A stretch of DNA of 32,454 nucleotides from Gammaproteobacteria bacterium (GTDB lineage: Bacteria > Pseudomonadota > Gammaproteobacteria > Pseudomonadales > Pseudomonadaceae): contig JAAYFI010000077.1 in NCBI GenBank assembly GCA_012728315.1, positions 1-32,454 on the forward strand, in the 5' to 3' direction. Shown here in pieces: positions 1 to 8,267 of this stretch. Within the stretch, counting starts at the first letter, position 1; every line of letters starts with the position of its first letter. The notes beneath the pieces are model-generated. The model had not been told where the DNA came from, did no database searches, and saw only the letters and a program-made list of their open reading frames with translations. Both the position numbers and the translations under genes were made by a program.

Positions 1-1
1 A

Positions 2-625
2 GATGCAGATCGGCACAAAGACGAACGTGAGCTTTTCCCCACCAACATCACTGCCAAGTTATCCGAACTGCATAATTTGCTGGGCCGCCTGCGTGGAGTC
101 AAAGAGGGCGACCCTATGCCCGAAGGCCCTGCGTTGTGTTTTACCCATGGTTATTTGCTAGGGGATAGCAGAGCTGTGACGGGCTCTGAATATGGGAAAG
201 AACAAATTCGTATGGTTTTCTGGCAAGAGAGTTTGCCAAGGCTAATTATTCGTTTTACTACGAATAATTATTTGCAAACTGATACGACTCTGCTTGAACG
301 CATGAGCGGTGCGAGTATGGCGAAACTACTTCTGCGCTTTGGTGCCAAGGTTAAAACACTGCACAAAGGAAGTCGTACCATTAAGGATACTTACGCAGAA
401 GAGCTTCTGGTCTATAACGGCTCTGATCCGGATGAAAAAGAATACAACTACCTGATGTACATCAACGAGCAAAGTGGTTCTAACACAACACCTTTTTTGG
501 AAGTTGAAATGGACTATGGCCCTATTGGCAAGGGCACTGAGCCGGATGAACTGACTGAGAAACAGCTTCGTGCTATCTGGTATCAATTGACCGACAGCAT
601 CCGCATTCGGCCCGGTGCGATTTGA
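2..625 (+). CDS. Tli4-like T6SS immunity protein, 5' end outside window
   Basis: The reading frame is open to the first bases, so only the C-terminal 207 residues are visible. It is clearly a paralogue of the gene at 2283-3380: shared landmarks are the CF.HG block (CFTHGY here, CFNHGF there), the NNYL segment, LLERM/LLERA, AEELL, the MYINE.SGSN block and an almost identical tail ending IRIRPGAI. Roughly half the residues agree. By family knowledge, Tli4-type proteins are periplasmic, usually lipid-anchored, and neutralise Tle4-type phospholipase effectors; the lipase gene starts 6 bases after this stop. Composition is ordinary (35 of 60 G+C in line 61-120), unlike the AT-rich paralogue. The specificity of each copy cannot be read from the sequence. 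The family call is from remembered motifs and is moderately sure; the paralogy is certain. Confidence 0.7.
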   Translation, partial: DADRHKDERELFPTNITAKLSELHNLLGRLRGVKEGDPMPEGPALCFTHGYLLGDSRAVTGSEYGKEQIRMVFWQESLPRLIIRFTTNNYLQTDTTLLERMSGASMAKLLLRFGAKVKTLHKGSRTIKDTYAEELLVYNGSDPDEKEYNYLMYINEQSGSNTTPFLEVEMDYGPIGKGTEPDELTEKQLRAIWYQLTDSIRIRPGAI

Positions 626-631
626 ATAATT

Positions 632-2290
632 ATGACTAGCAAAAATAACAAAATATTTATTGATCCAATTCTGGATGAAGTCGGAAGGCTTGTATATCCA
701 GTGCATACCTATCCTTCTTCTGATGAGATGGAGGCCGTCCTAAGAAAAGTACCAAGCCGAGTGGTGCCAGTTATATTCTTGCCAGGTGTAATGGGAAGTA
801 ATTTGCGCGGGGTTGGTGATAGTCAAATTGAGGAGATTTGGCGGCTGGATGGAGTTTCCTCTTTATTGGGCTGGGCGATGAAAGATGCAAGAGAAAGAAA
901 AAATATTTTAAATCCAGATCTTGTACAGGTTGATCCCCGCGGAAAAGTTGAAAGCAATGAAGCTGAGAGCGGTTACTTCAGAACTCGGCAAGAACGAGGC
1001 TGGGGGGAGGTGGGTGCCATGAACTATGGAGGGTTTCTAGGATGGCTGCAATCTGCACTGCATGATCTTTCAAAAAAACCTTCATCAGAAGTACAGCTAC
1101 ATCGAAAGCAGGCGATCGGTAAGCAAAATCTAGAGCTGGATGATATAAGCAAAATTAAAGAAGCATTAAGCAGGGAAGAAGTAAGTCTTAGTTATCGATA
1201 TTTATTACCCGTTCATGCAATTGGTTATAACTGGCTTGAGTCAAATGCAAAGTCTGCGGAACGCGTTTCTGAACAGGTTGATAAAATCATCGACGAGTAT
1301 CGTGCTAGCGGTCGAATGTGTGAAAAAGTCATCCTAGTGACGCATTCAATGGGCGGTTTGGTTGCCCGTCATTATTCTGAAAAATTGGGCGGTAAAGAAA
1401 AAATACTTGGTGTTGTACATGGTGTTATTCCAGCTCTAGGTGCGGCATCAGCATACCAGCGCATGAAAATGGGCATGGGCCAGTCAGGGATAAAGGGTAG
1501 TGTTGCCAACAAAATACTTGGTCAAGATGCGGAAGAGATGACGGCAGTATTGTCACAATCACCTGGATCTTTACAGCTATTACCAGGCTCTGAATATGGT
1601 ATGGGTTGGCTCAAAATAAATGACAATGGTAAAGAGTACAGTCTGCCGGAGAGTGACCCTTATAAAGAGATTTATACGGTGAGGGATAAGTGGTGGGGGC
1701 TGTGTGATGAAAGATTGATTAACCCCAATAATACTTCATTAGAATCACGAAAATTAGAGCAAGACTGGCGAGACTACAAGTTGAACTTAACAGTTATAGT
1801 TAAACCGTTCATAGAGGGACTCAAAAATTGTTATAACCATAATACGCACTTGTTTTATGGGGCTGGGATAAGTACTTATTCGGATGTTCTATGGGAGAAT
1901 ATTAGACGTTATAAAGGTGTTGATTATAACGAGGTAGACACTTTATCAGGTCGGTTAGAGTTTTCTGAGCTAAAAAAAATAAACTCTGGAAGTTCCAGAA
2001 GAATACATTCAACAAGCGGCTCTAGTCTTGAAAACCCTGAATTGCCACAGACTTTTGTGCTGCGAGATCCTGATGTAAATAAAAATCAAGCGAATCAAGG
2101 TGATGGAACTGTTCCTGTTCATTCGGCCAGGGTGAGGCCAGGCGATTTTCTTCAATCTGGAATGAGTATTTAGGGGCTAGAACATGAGCCAGCATACAAT
2201 CATGAGCAAAGTAGGAATTATACCGTATGGGCAGTTATCAAGATTCTTGATTCTATTAAACAGACATCTTTGTGTTATCCAGATGAATAA
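632..2290 (+). pseudogene. Tle4-like T6SS lipase effector, interrupted by an in-frame amber codon
   Basis: Alpha/beta-hydrolase related to the LCAT/PGAP1/Tle4 lipases. An N-terminal strand-turn PVIFLPGVMGSNL lies at residues 46-58, and the nucleophile elbow THSMGG puts Ser at residue 239; the first glycine of the usual GxSxG is Thr. An acid-residue motif GDGTVPV puts Asp at 491. Translation stops at a TAG at 2171-2173 (513 residues). The same frame then continues for 38 codons with GLEHEPAY, the expected catalytic-His motif (His 518, 27 residues after Asp 491), and ends at TAA 2288-2290. That end overlaps the next gene's start (ATGAATAA). The intact ancestor was therefore about 552 residues, and the 513-residue product should lack the catalytic histidine. 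T6SS effectors of this class hydrolyse phospholipids in target-cell membranes. It sits between two Tli4-like immunity genes and upstream of PAAR. Alternatives are a sequencing error, amber suppression, or a recent nonsense mutation. Confidence 0.82.
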
Positions 2291-3380
2291 TATTGTTATA
2301 TTTTGCATAGCTGCACTTTTATTGCTTGGTTGTGAAAACTCACAAGATAAAGTTAGGATAAAGATTTCAAAAATGGAGCAGGATGTGATTGAAAGCATTA
2401 TGGGGAATCCACAACCCGTATGTGTTGGTCGTTATATATTTGATCTGCCAGAACAGTTTTTTGCTGACGGGGCTTCTGTTTATATCAATAAAAATGCAAT
2501 TGAGGCACAGCCCATGCCATTACCTGCCTTTGAACAGCGGATAAGGTTAAGGGAGCAAGAGCTAGAGAAAACAGCCCCTCTACAGATGATTGATACACCT
2601 TATTTAAAAAACATACATTCAATTCCTGATCAGATGAATGGAGTAATTTTTGAAAGGAATTTAAATAATTACTCTCCTGATATGGCACGTGTGCTAGAGG
2701 CACATTACTATCAAAATAGCGTTGCTTTCAAAACTGAAATTAAGGTAATAAATACGGATGCTGTTCGTTATATAGAAGAGGGTAAAGACTTTCCAAGTAA
2801 TGTGACGAATAAAATATCAGAGCTCAATAAGTTGCTTCGTAAGTTAAAAGGTGTTCGAGAAAACGAACCCATTCCGAAAGGTAAGGGACTGTGCTTTAAC
2901 CATGGTTTTATTGCTGGGGATAGCCTGAGCATTGTAGGTTCGGATTGGGGAGAGGAAGATGCTGGTATTGCTTTCACGTTAAAGCAATACCCTAAATTAA
3001 ATTTCAGAATTAAATCTAATAATTACCTTAAGGCAGAGCGCACATTACTTGAGCGAGCCGAAAAAGGTGCGCTTAGTAAACTGTTAAGATCTTTTGGCTC
3101 TAGTGTTAAAAATTTAGCGAAAGGTAGGCGTGAAATTCATGATGCTATAGCAGAAGAGTTATTAATTTTTAATGCAAGCGATGAAAATAATATTCAGTAT
3201 AATTTTTTAATGTATATAAACGAAAAATCAGGCTCAAATAGCACACCTTTTTTGTCGGCTGAGTTGCGTTATGAATTATCAGGTAATGATTTAGCAGATG
3301 ATGACTTAACAGAAAAACAGCTTTTATCAATTTGGTACCAGTTGACCAATAGTATTCGTATTCGGCCTGGTGCCATCTGA
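2283..3380 (+). CDS. Tli4-like T6SS immunity lipoprotein
   Basis: 365-residue lipoprotein. I chose the ATG at 2283 over the in-frame upstream ATG at 2184 because it gives a textbook lipoprotein signal: a hydrophobic stretch IVIFCIAALLLL followed by lipobox LLGC, with Cys at 17. It also overlaps the stop of the unbroken lipase frame by eight bases (ATGAATAA), which indicates translational coupling. The mature protein should sit in the periplasm, where the Tle4-type lipase attacks. The C-terminal half aligns with the partial gene at 2-625. The gene is strongly AT-rich (21 of 60 G+C in line 3121-3180), like the lipase gene and unlike the upstream paralogue. The assignment rests on effector adjacency, the lipoprotein signal and remembered Tli4-family features; the effector pairing is inference. 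Confidence 0.75.
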   Translation: MNNIVIFCIAALLLLGCENSQDKVRIKISKMEQDVIESIMGNPQPVCVGRYIFDLPEQFFADGASVYINKNAIEAQPMPLPAFEQRIRLREQELEKTAPLQMIDTPYLKNIHSIPDQMNGVIFERNLNNYSPDMARVLEAHYYQNSVAFKTEIKVINTDAVRYIEEGKDFPSNVTNKISELNKLLRKLKGVRENEPIPKGKGLCFNHGFIAGDSLSIVGSDWGEEDAGIAFTLKQYPKLNFRIKSNNYLKAERTLLERAEKGALSKLLRSFGSSVKNLAKGRREIHDAIAEELLIFNASDENNIQYNFLMYINEKSGSNSTPFLSAELRYELSGNDLADDDLTEKQLLSIWYQLTNSIRIRPGAI

Positions 3381-3494
3381 TGCTTGTAGAGAGTGTTAAG
3401 CTTGAATTTTTAGTTTGTAATATTTTGATTTTAATTAGCAGTGCTGTTAAGAGCTTCTTTTAAAAATTGTAAAACTTATTAAGAGGATAAGAAA

Positions 3495-3752
3495 GTGCGT
3501 GGAGTAGTATGTCTTGGTGATATAAATACGCATGGTGGCAGTGTAATTACTGCCAGCTCTACTGTTTATTTTAACGGCATTCAAGCCGCTTTGATTGGTG
3601 ACTTAATAAGCTGCCCTTTGCATGGCGTTAATAAGATTGTACAGGGTAGTGAGACGGTCTTTGATGGCAATGTGGCTTTGGTTGTAAATAACAGTCTTTG
3701 TGCATGCGGCTGTCGTGTAATTAGTTCGCAACCTGAAAACTGTATTGAGTAA
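3495..3752 (+). CDS. PAAR-domain protein (T6SS spike tip)
   Basis: 85-residue single-domain protein starting at GTG, with AGAGGA at 3482-3487 seven bases upstream. PAAR features are visible: the opening GVVCLGDINTHGG, a middle ALIGDLISCPLHG with Cys and His, and a terminal CACGCRV cluster. These are the usual places of the metal-binding His/Cys residues and of the three PAAR-like repeats. PAAR proteins sharpen the VgrG trimer and carry effectors; with no extension this one is a bare tip. It starts 114 bases after the immunity gene, so it may have its own promoter, and is 3 bases from the next gene. VgrG is not in the window. The AT-rich composition matches the effector module. Confidence 0.88.
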   Translation: MRGVVCLGDINTHGGSVITASSTVYFNGIQAALIGDLISCPLHGVNKIVQGSETVFDGNVALVVNNSLCACGCRVISSQPENCIE

Positions 3753-3755
3753 TAT

Positions 3756-4883
3756 ATGAGCTGGCCTATTCCTGAAATACCTAAGTTACCAAAATTTTCA
3801 AAGCCAAAATATAAATTTTGGCTTTATGGATTTTTATTTTTATTTGGCATTGCTTATATTTTATTCAACCAATTTGGTGAGAAAGTAGGCTTTGAAAATA
3901 TATTTTTATACTTTGTCTTGCCAGTTTTTTTGATTTGGATGTTTTTATTTGGAGTAAGTATTCATCGTTACGAGTATTGCCTGGCTTCTCATAAGGCTTG
4001 GGAAAAGGAGTCTGAGCATACAACTCATCTTTGGCAAGAGTGGAGTAAGTGGCAACAAGCTGTTATTGGAAATGTAGTTTTATCACCAGAAGAGAAAGGT
4101 GCTTCAGTAATGTTGGGTGACATTAAAAATGTTCCCATGTATCCAGATAAAGGTCGTCCTTTGTTTGGAGAGCGGAAGGGCTTTACTGAATACTTGTTAA
4201 CTATTCACTTAAGACTTGAGCAACAATTTCCAGAGTATCGTAATCACTTATACCAAGTTTACTTACTGTGCTCGGATAAGCTTTATTTAAAAAATATTGT
4301 TGATGACGTATTCAATCAATGGCTTTTAGTTCCTGATATTTTAGATTTGAATTTGGCAAGCAAGCTTGTGCAAGAAGATGTTGAATATAAAGGTGGCGTG
4401 CTTTTGTTGTGTGTAAATTGCTGGCCTCATCATGCAGCTCAGGAACACAGCGAGTTTATTACTGCACAGTTTTTTTCTTCTGTTGAATATGCACGAGAGC
4501 ATCAGTTACCTGTTATTGCAGCTTTAGGAAGAGCTATGCCATTGGATAAAAACGCCTTAGACAAGGATTTGGAGATGCTCTTTAAGTATAACGAGCTTGA
4601 GAAGGCTGAGCTTCAGCATGTATGGCTTGCGGGGGAGTCACAGAAGAACTTTGAGAGTTTGTTAATTTACTCAGCAAAGGTGGATTGGCTATTGCCTGAA
4701 AAAAGCCCCGCTTATCTAGTTAATTTAAGTTTTGGGCCATCACATGAGTTTTCATTTTTTAATTATTTAGCACTTGTTACAGATGCAGTTATTCATGCAC
4801 AGCAAGATCAGTTACTGATTTGTCAAAACAGCACATCAACTAATTTGTTGTGCCTGATAAAAAAGGATTTTTTTAATGAGTAA
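3756..4883 (+). CDS. T6SS-associated two-pass membrane protein, unknown function
   Basis: 375 residues, not assigned to a named domain. Two hydrophobic segments lie near the N-terminus, at about residues 22-39 and 49-66, separated by a short loop. The remaining ~300 residues are soluble and should lie in the cytoplasm. The gene begins 3 bases after the PAAR gene and its stop overlaps the tssM start (ATGAGTAA), so it is translationally coupled to both. The two-helix N-terminal hairpin echoes the architecture of TssM itself. From memory, enterobacterial T6SS clusters with the order PAAR - membrane protein - tssM - tssA - tssF - tssG carry a similar unnamed gene here. The most AT-rich gene of the window (13 of 60 G+C in line 3781-3840). 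Role in membrane-complex assembly is inference only. Confidence 0.7.
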   Translation: MSWPIPEIPKLPKFSKPKYKFWLYGFLFLFGIAYILFNQFGEKVGFENIFLYFVLPVFLIWMFLFGVSIHRYEYCLASHKAWEKESEHTTHLWQEWSKWQQAVIGNVVLSPEEKGASVMLGDIKNVPMYPDKGRPLFGERKGFTEYLLTIHLRLEQQFPEYRNHLYQVYLLCSDKLYLKNIVDDVFNQWLLVPDILDLNLASKLVQEDVEYKGGVLLLCVNCWPHHAAQEHSEFITAQFFSSVEYAREHQLPVIAALGRAMPLDKNALDKDLEMLFKYNELEKAELQHVWLAGESQKNFESLLIYSAKVDWLLPEKSPAYLVNLSFGPSHEFSFFNYLALVTDAVIHAQQDQLLICQNSTSTNLLCLIKKDFFNE

Positions 4884-7800
4884 GTCTAGTGAAAATCAGA
4901 CATCTTATATTGGCATATGGGGAGGTTTTTTATTATTACTAGGACTGTCCGGTATTGGTGCTCTAGTATTGACCATTGGTGAAAATTATTTCCAGCAAAA
5001 AGGTATTTCAATTCCTCTTTTGTGGACTATATTTTGGGTGATAATATTATTTTTTTTAGCAGTGTTTGTGATTTCTATTTTGAGATTAGCTTGGCTTCAT
5101 AGAAAGCTTCAGTTTTCCTTAAAACCAGCTCGTAAAAGTAATAAAACGCTGTTGAGTCGTTTGGATAGTGATCTTTTTTCATCCGTAAGCGTTGCCTGTC
5201 GCAGCACTTACGGTTTCTTTTGGAAATCTAAAGTCAATGCGGTTCTGTTATGTGCACCGGCAGCGTTAGCTGAACAACTAGCCCCTAGCTTAACCACCCA
5301 ACGCTGGTTGGAGGCCGATGGTCGGTTGCTGCTCTGGGGCGGGGAGTCTGCTGACAACATTGATCTTGAAGTGCTCAGTGCATTAAAAAAGTTGCGCCGT
5401 CGTCGCCCGTTGGATGCCGTGGTGTGGGCCACTGACGCGTATCTGCAAGCTGATTCGGTTGAAATGAAATTACAGACAGACGGGCTTGATGACGAGCAGT
5501 TGACACGTTTTAAACGCGGGATGGCTGACTGCTTTAAAGCGCTGCGCTGGTCTGCTCCCGTGTATCTGTGGTCGCTGCACGGTGTTGCAGAAAAAAACGA
5601 TGCATTGGTGAGTTGCTTACTGCCTAACACTGTTAATTCACAGCAATTGGAGCAACGTTTAAATGATCTACAACCGGCTCTAATTGAACAAGGCACACAC
5701 GCGGTGCTGGACAGCACTCAGCGGACTTTCTTATTGGGGTTGGCTGCGTTTTTACGCAACGGTGGGGCGCAGCAATTGAGCCAGCAGTTGCCAGAGTTAG
5801 GGGCAGGTTATCCAACGTTGCCTTTTGCTGGGGTGCTGTTTAGTCAAGGCCGTGCACGTGGACGAGCTAAGACCGCGCACATGTGGTTAAAAGATATGCG
5901 TTGGGATGGTTTTTTCAGTGCTTTACAACAACTACCGCAAGCATTACAGCCCCAACATCTTGGCTGGCCTTGGGCACGCACTGTGCAAGGTGCGCTGCTT
6001 GGTTTGGCGGTGTTATGGGGTTTAGGCATGCTGGGCTCTTATGCGTTTAACCGTCACTTATTAGACAACAGCGCGGCGCAAGCGGCTTTAGTGCACGATG
6101 GGCAGCAACCTTTAGCGCAACGCTTGCAGGCGTTGGCGGATTTACAACAGAGCATTGGGCGTTTGCAGTATCAGCAGGAACATTCTGTACCTGTGTGGCA
6201 GCGGTTTGGTGTCAGTCAACATGGGCAGCTGCTGAGTGCTTTATGGCCGGTTTATCAAGCCAGTGCCTTGCCGTTGTTACGCGATCCGAGTGCTGAGCAG
6301 TTGCTTGAGCACGTACAGCAGCTGGCTGTTGCTCCGGTGGCAAGTGCTGAGCGTAAAGCATTAGCTCAGCCGGTGTATCAATCTTTAAAAGCGTATTTGA
6401 TGCTCAGCCATGTAGAGAAAATGGAAGCCGAGTTTTTTACCGACACGCTCATGACTGTTTGGCCGCAGCGTGAGGGTTTGTCTGGGGGTGATTGGCAGCG
6501 TTTAGGGCCAGAGTTGCTTCTGTTTTACGCAGAGCATTTGCCGCAACATACAGACTGGCAATTACCGCTAGAGGCTCATTGGGTCGGACAAACACGCGCG
6601 ATGCTGGTGCGGGAAATGGGTAATCGCACCAGTGAGTTGGTCTTGTACGAAGAGGTTATTGAGCAACTAACCCCGCAGTATGCTGATGTGTGGCTGAGCG
6701 ATATGGTGGGTGAAACCGATGCTTCATTTTTGTTAAGCACTGAGCAGTGGATCCCCGGGGTGTACACCCGCAAAGCATGGGAGGAGGCGGTGTTACCCGC
6801 CATTGAAAAAGTTGTTAACCAGCGTCGCAGTGAGCTGGACTGGGTGCTCAGTGATGGCACGCAAAGCCTAAACCCAGAGCTAACGCCCGAAGCCCTCAAG
6901 CAGCGCTTAACCGATCGTTACTTTTCAGCCTTTGCCAATCATTGGCAGAAGTTTTTAAACAGTTTGCAGTGGCGACGTGCTGATCATTTAGCCGATACCG
7001 TTGAGCAGTTAATTTTGCTGACCGATGTGCGCCAATCCCCCTTAATCGGATTGATGAACACCTTGGCCTATCAAGCTAAAACAGGCCGTCAGCAAGAGAC
7101 TTTGTCTGACTCATTAGTGAGTACAGCCAAAGACATCTTTAATAAAGAGCAACAGCCACTGATTAAACAAAACCTGGGCTACAGCGGTCCGCTTGAACCG
7201 CTATTTGCGCCTTTATTAAGTGTTTTGGAACCGAGTCATACCGGCGCAGGTGCCGAGCACTTGAGTTTTACGAGCTACTTAACCCGCGCCTCACGAGTGC
7301 GCTTAAAGTTACAGCAAGTGCTCAATGCCGCAGATCCACAAGGTTTATCACAAGCATTAGCACAAAGTGTTTTTCAAGGGCGCTCCAGTGATCTGGCTGA
7401 CACGCAAGATTATGCGCGTTTAGTGGCGGCCAGTCTTGGTCAAGAGTTAGCAGCCTTTGGTGATGCCGTTTGGGTGCAGCCCTTAGAGCAGGCGTGGCAA
7501 CAGCTACTCACGCCGACAGTGCAAAGCTTCAATTCACAGTGGCAGCGTGCAGTGGTGAATGATTGGCAAGCTGCTTTTGCTGGGCGCTATCCACTGCAAA
7601 ATAATCAATCGGACAGCTCTCTGCCGCTGCAAGCACAGTATTTGCGTAGTGATAACGGGCGCATCAATCAGTTTTTAAGCAGTCAGCTGCAAGGGGTTTT
7701 ACGCAAAGAAGGCACCCGTTGGGTGGCCGACAGTAACACCGCGCAAGGTGTGCGTTTAAATCCTGAGTTTTTAAAGGCATTAGACACTTTAGGTGAGCTA

Positions 7801-8232
7801 GGGGATGTGCTGTTTGCAGGAGGCGATGCTCGCTTAAGTTTTTCTTTGCGCCCTGAGACCAGTCAGGATGTGATGCAGGTCAAGCTAACCATTGATCAAC
7901 AAACATTAGACTACCGCAACGAAATGCCGCAGTGGCAGCATTTTACTTGGCCTGCGGATACGTTAGCGCCGGGTGCCAGTTTAAGTTGGCGCAGTGTCGA
8001 TAGCGGAACGCGCTTATATGCAGATTTTTCCGGTAGCTGGGGGCTGATTCGTCTGCTGGAGCAGGCTGAGATCAGCGACTACCCCGGCCTGCCCAGCAGT
8101 TACCGTCTGCGCTGGACAACACCAAGTGGCGAGACATTGAGCTTTATTTTACGCACCGAGTTAGGCGAAGGGCCATTAGCGCTACTTAAGCTGCGTGACT
8201 TTAATTTACCGCAGCAGATATTTGTTGATTAA
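4876..8232 (+). CDS. tssM: T6SS membrane-complex protein TssM (IcmF/VasK family)
   Basis: 1118 residues, normal for TssM. TssM spans the inner membrane and, with TssJ and TssL, forms the T6SS membrane complex that anchors the baseplate. Two transmembrane helices lie at about residues 13-33 and 48-70, a cytoplasmic domain follows, a third helix lies near 370-392, and the long C-terminal region is periplasmic. The LRRRRPLDAVVWAT segment near residue 165 corresponds to the usual R.RRPLNGV.V block. The Walker A loop GxxxxGK[ST] that many TssM proteins carry near residue 140 is not visible; the region reads NAVLLCAPAALAEQL. The C-terminal GSWGLIRLLEQAEI resembles the TssM end. Start ATG has AGGA at 4863-4866. 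Base composition changes sharply at about codon 95 (near 5160), from AT-rich to ordinary. Confidence 0.92.
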   Translation: MSKSSENQTSYIGIWGGFLLLLGLSGIGALVLTIGENYFQQKGISIPLLWTIFWVIILFFLAVFVISILRLAWLHRKLQFSLKPARKSNKTLLSRLDSDLFSSVSVACRSTYGFFWKSKVNAVLLCAPAALAEQLAPSLTTQRWLEADGRLLLWGGESADNIDLEVLSALKKLRRRRPLDAVVWATDAYLQADSVEMKLQTDGLDDEQLTRFKRGMADCFKALRWSAPVYLWSLHGVAEKNDALVSCLLPNTVNSQQLEQRLNDLQPALIEQGTHAVLDSTQRTFLLGLAAFLRNGGAQQLSQQLPELGAGYPTLPFAGVLFSQGRARGRAKTAHMWLKDMRWDGFFSALQQLPQALQPQHLGWPWARTVQGALLGLAVLWGLGMLGSYAFNRHLLDNSAAQAALVHDGQQPLAQRLQALADLQQSIGRLQYQQEHSVPVWQRFGVSQHGQLLSALWPVYQASALPLLRDPSAEQLLEHVQQLAVAPVASAERKALAQPVYQSLKAYLMLSHVEKMEAEFFTDTLMTVWPQREGLSGGDWQRLGPELLLFYAEHLPQHTDWQLPLEAHWVGQTRAMLVREMGNRTSELVLYEEVIEQLTPQYADVWLSDMVGETDASFLLSTEQWIPGVYTRKAWEEAVLPAIEKVVNQRRSELDWVLSDGTQSLNPELTPEALKQRLTDRYFSAFANHWQKFLNSLQWRRADHLADTVEQLILLTDVRQSPLIGLMNTLAYQAKTGRQQETLSDSLVSTAKDIFNKEQQPLIKQNLGYSGPLEPLFAPLLSVLEPSHTGAGAEHLSFTSYLTRASRVRLKLQQVLNAADPQGLSQALAQSVFQGRSSDLADTQDYARLVAASLGQELAAFGDAVWVQPLEQAWQQLLTPTVQSFNSQWQRAVVNDWQAAFAGRYPLQNNQSDSSLPLQAQYLRSDNGRINQFLSSQLQGVLRKEGTRWVADSNTAQGVRLNPEFLKALDTLGELGDVLFAGGDARLSFSLRPETSQDVMQVKLTIDQQTLDYRNEMPQWQHFTWPADTLAPGASLSWRSVDSGTRLYADFSGSWGLIRLLEQAEISDYPGLPSSYRLRWTTPSGETLSFILRTELGEGPLALLKLRDFNLPQQIFVD

Positions 8233-8267
8233 AACTGGATCTGGACGGCGACAGGGAGAGAGTAGGG

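Noticed and set aside
2184-2282. Upstream in-frame ATG at 2184 as start of the second immunity gene
   Set aside because: It would add 33 residues before a perfect lipoprotein signal peptide; this stretch instead encodes the lipase C-terminal tail in another frame.
3381-3494. Promoter before the PAAR gene
   Set aside because: Several weak TTGA and TAAT-like hexamers occur in AT-rich DNA, but none has good spacing, so I do not list one.
5208-5717. Minus-strand ORF of 169 codons inside tssM
   Set aside because: Low-complexity, Ser/Arg/Cys-rich product typical of an antisense shadow; no start signal and the plus strand is a clear tssM.
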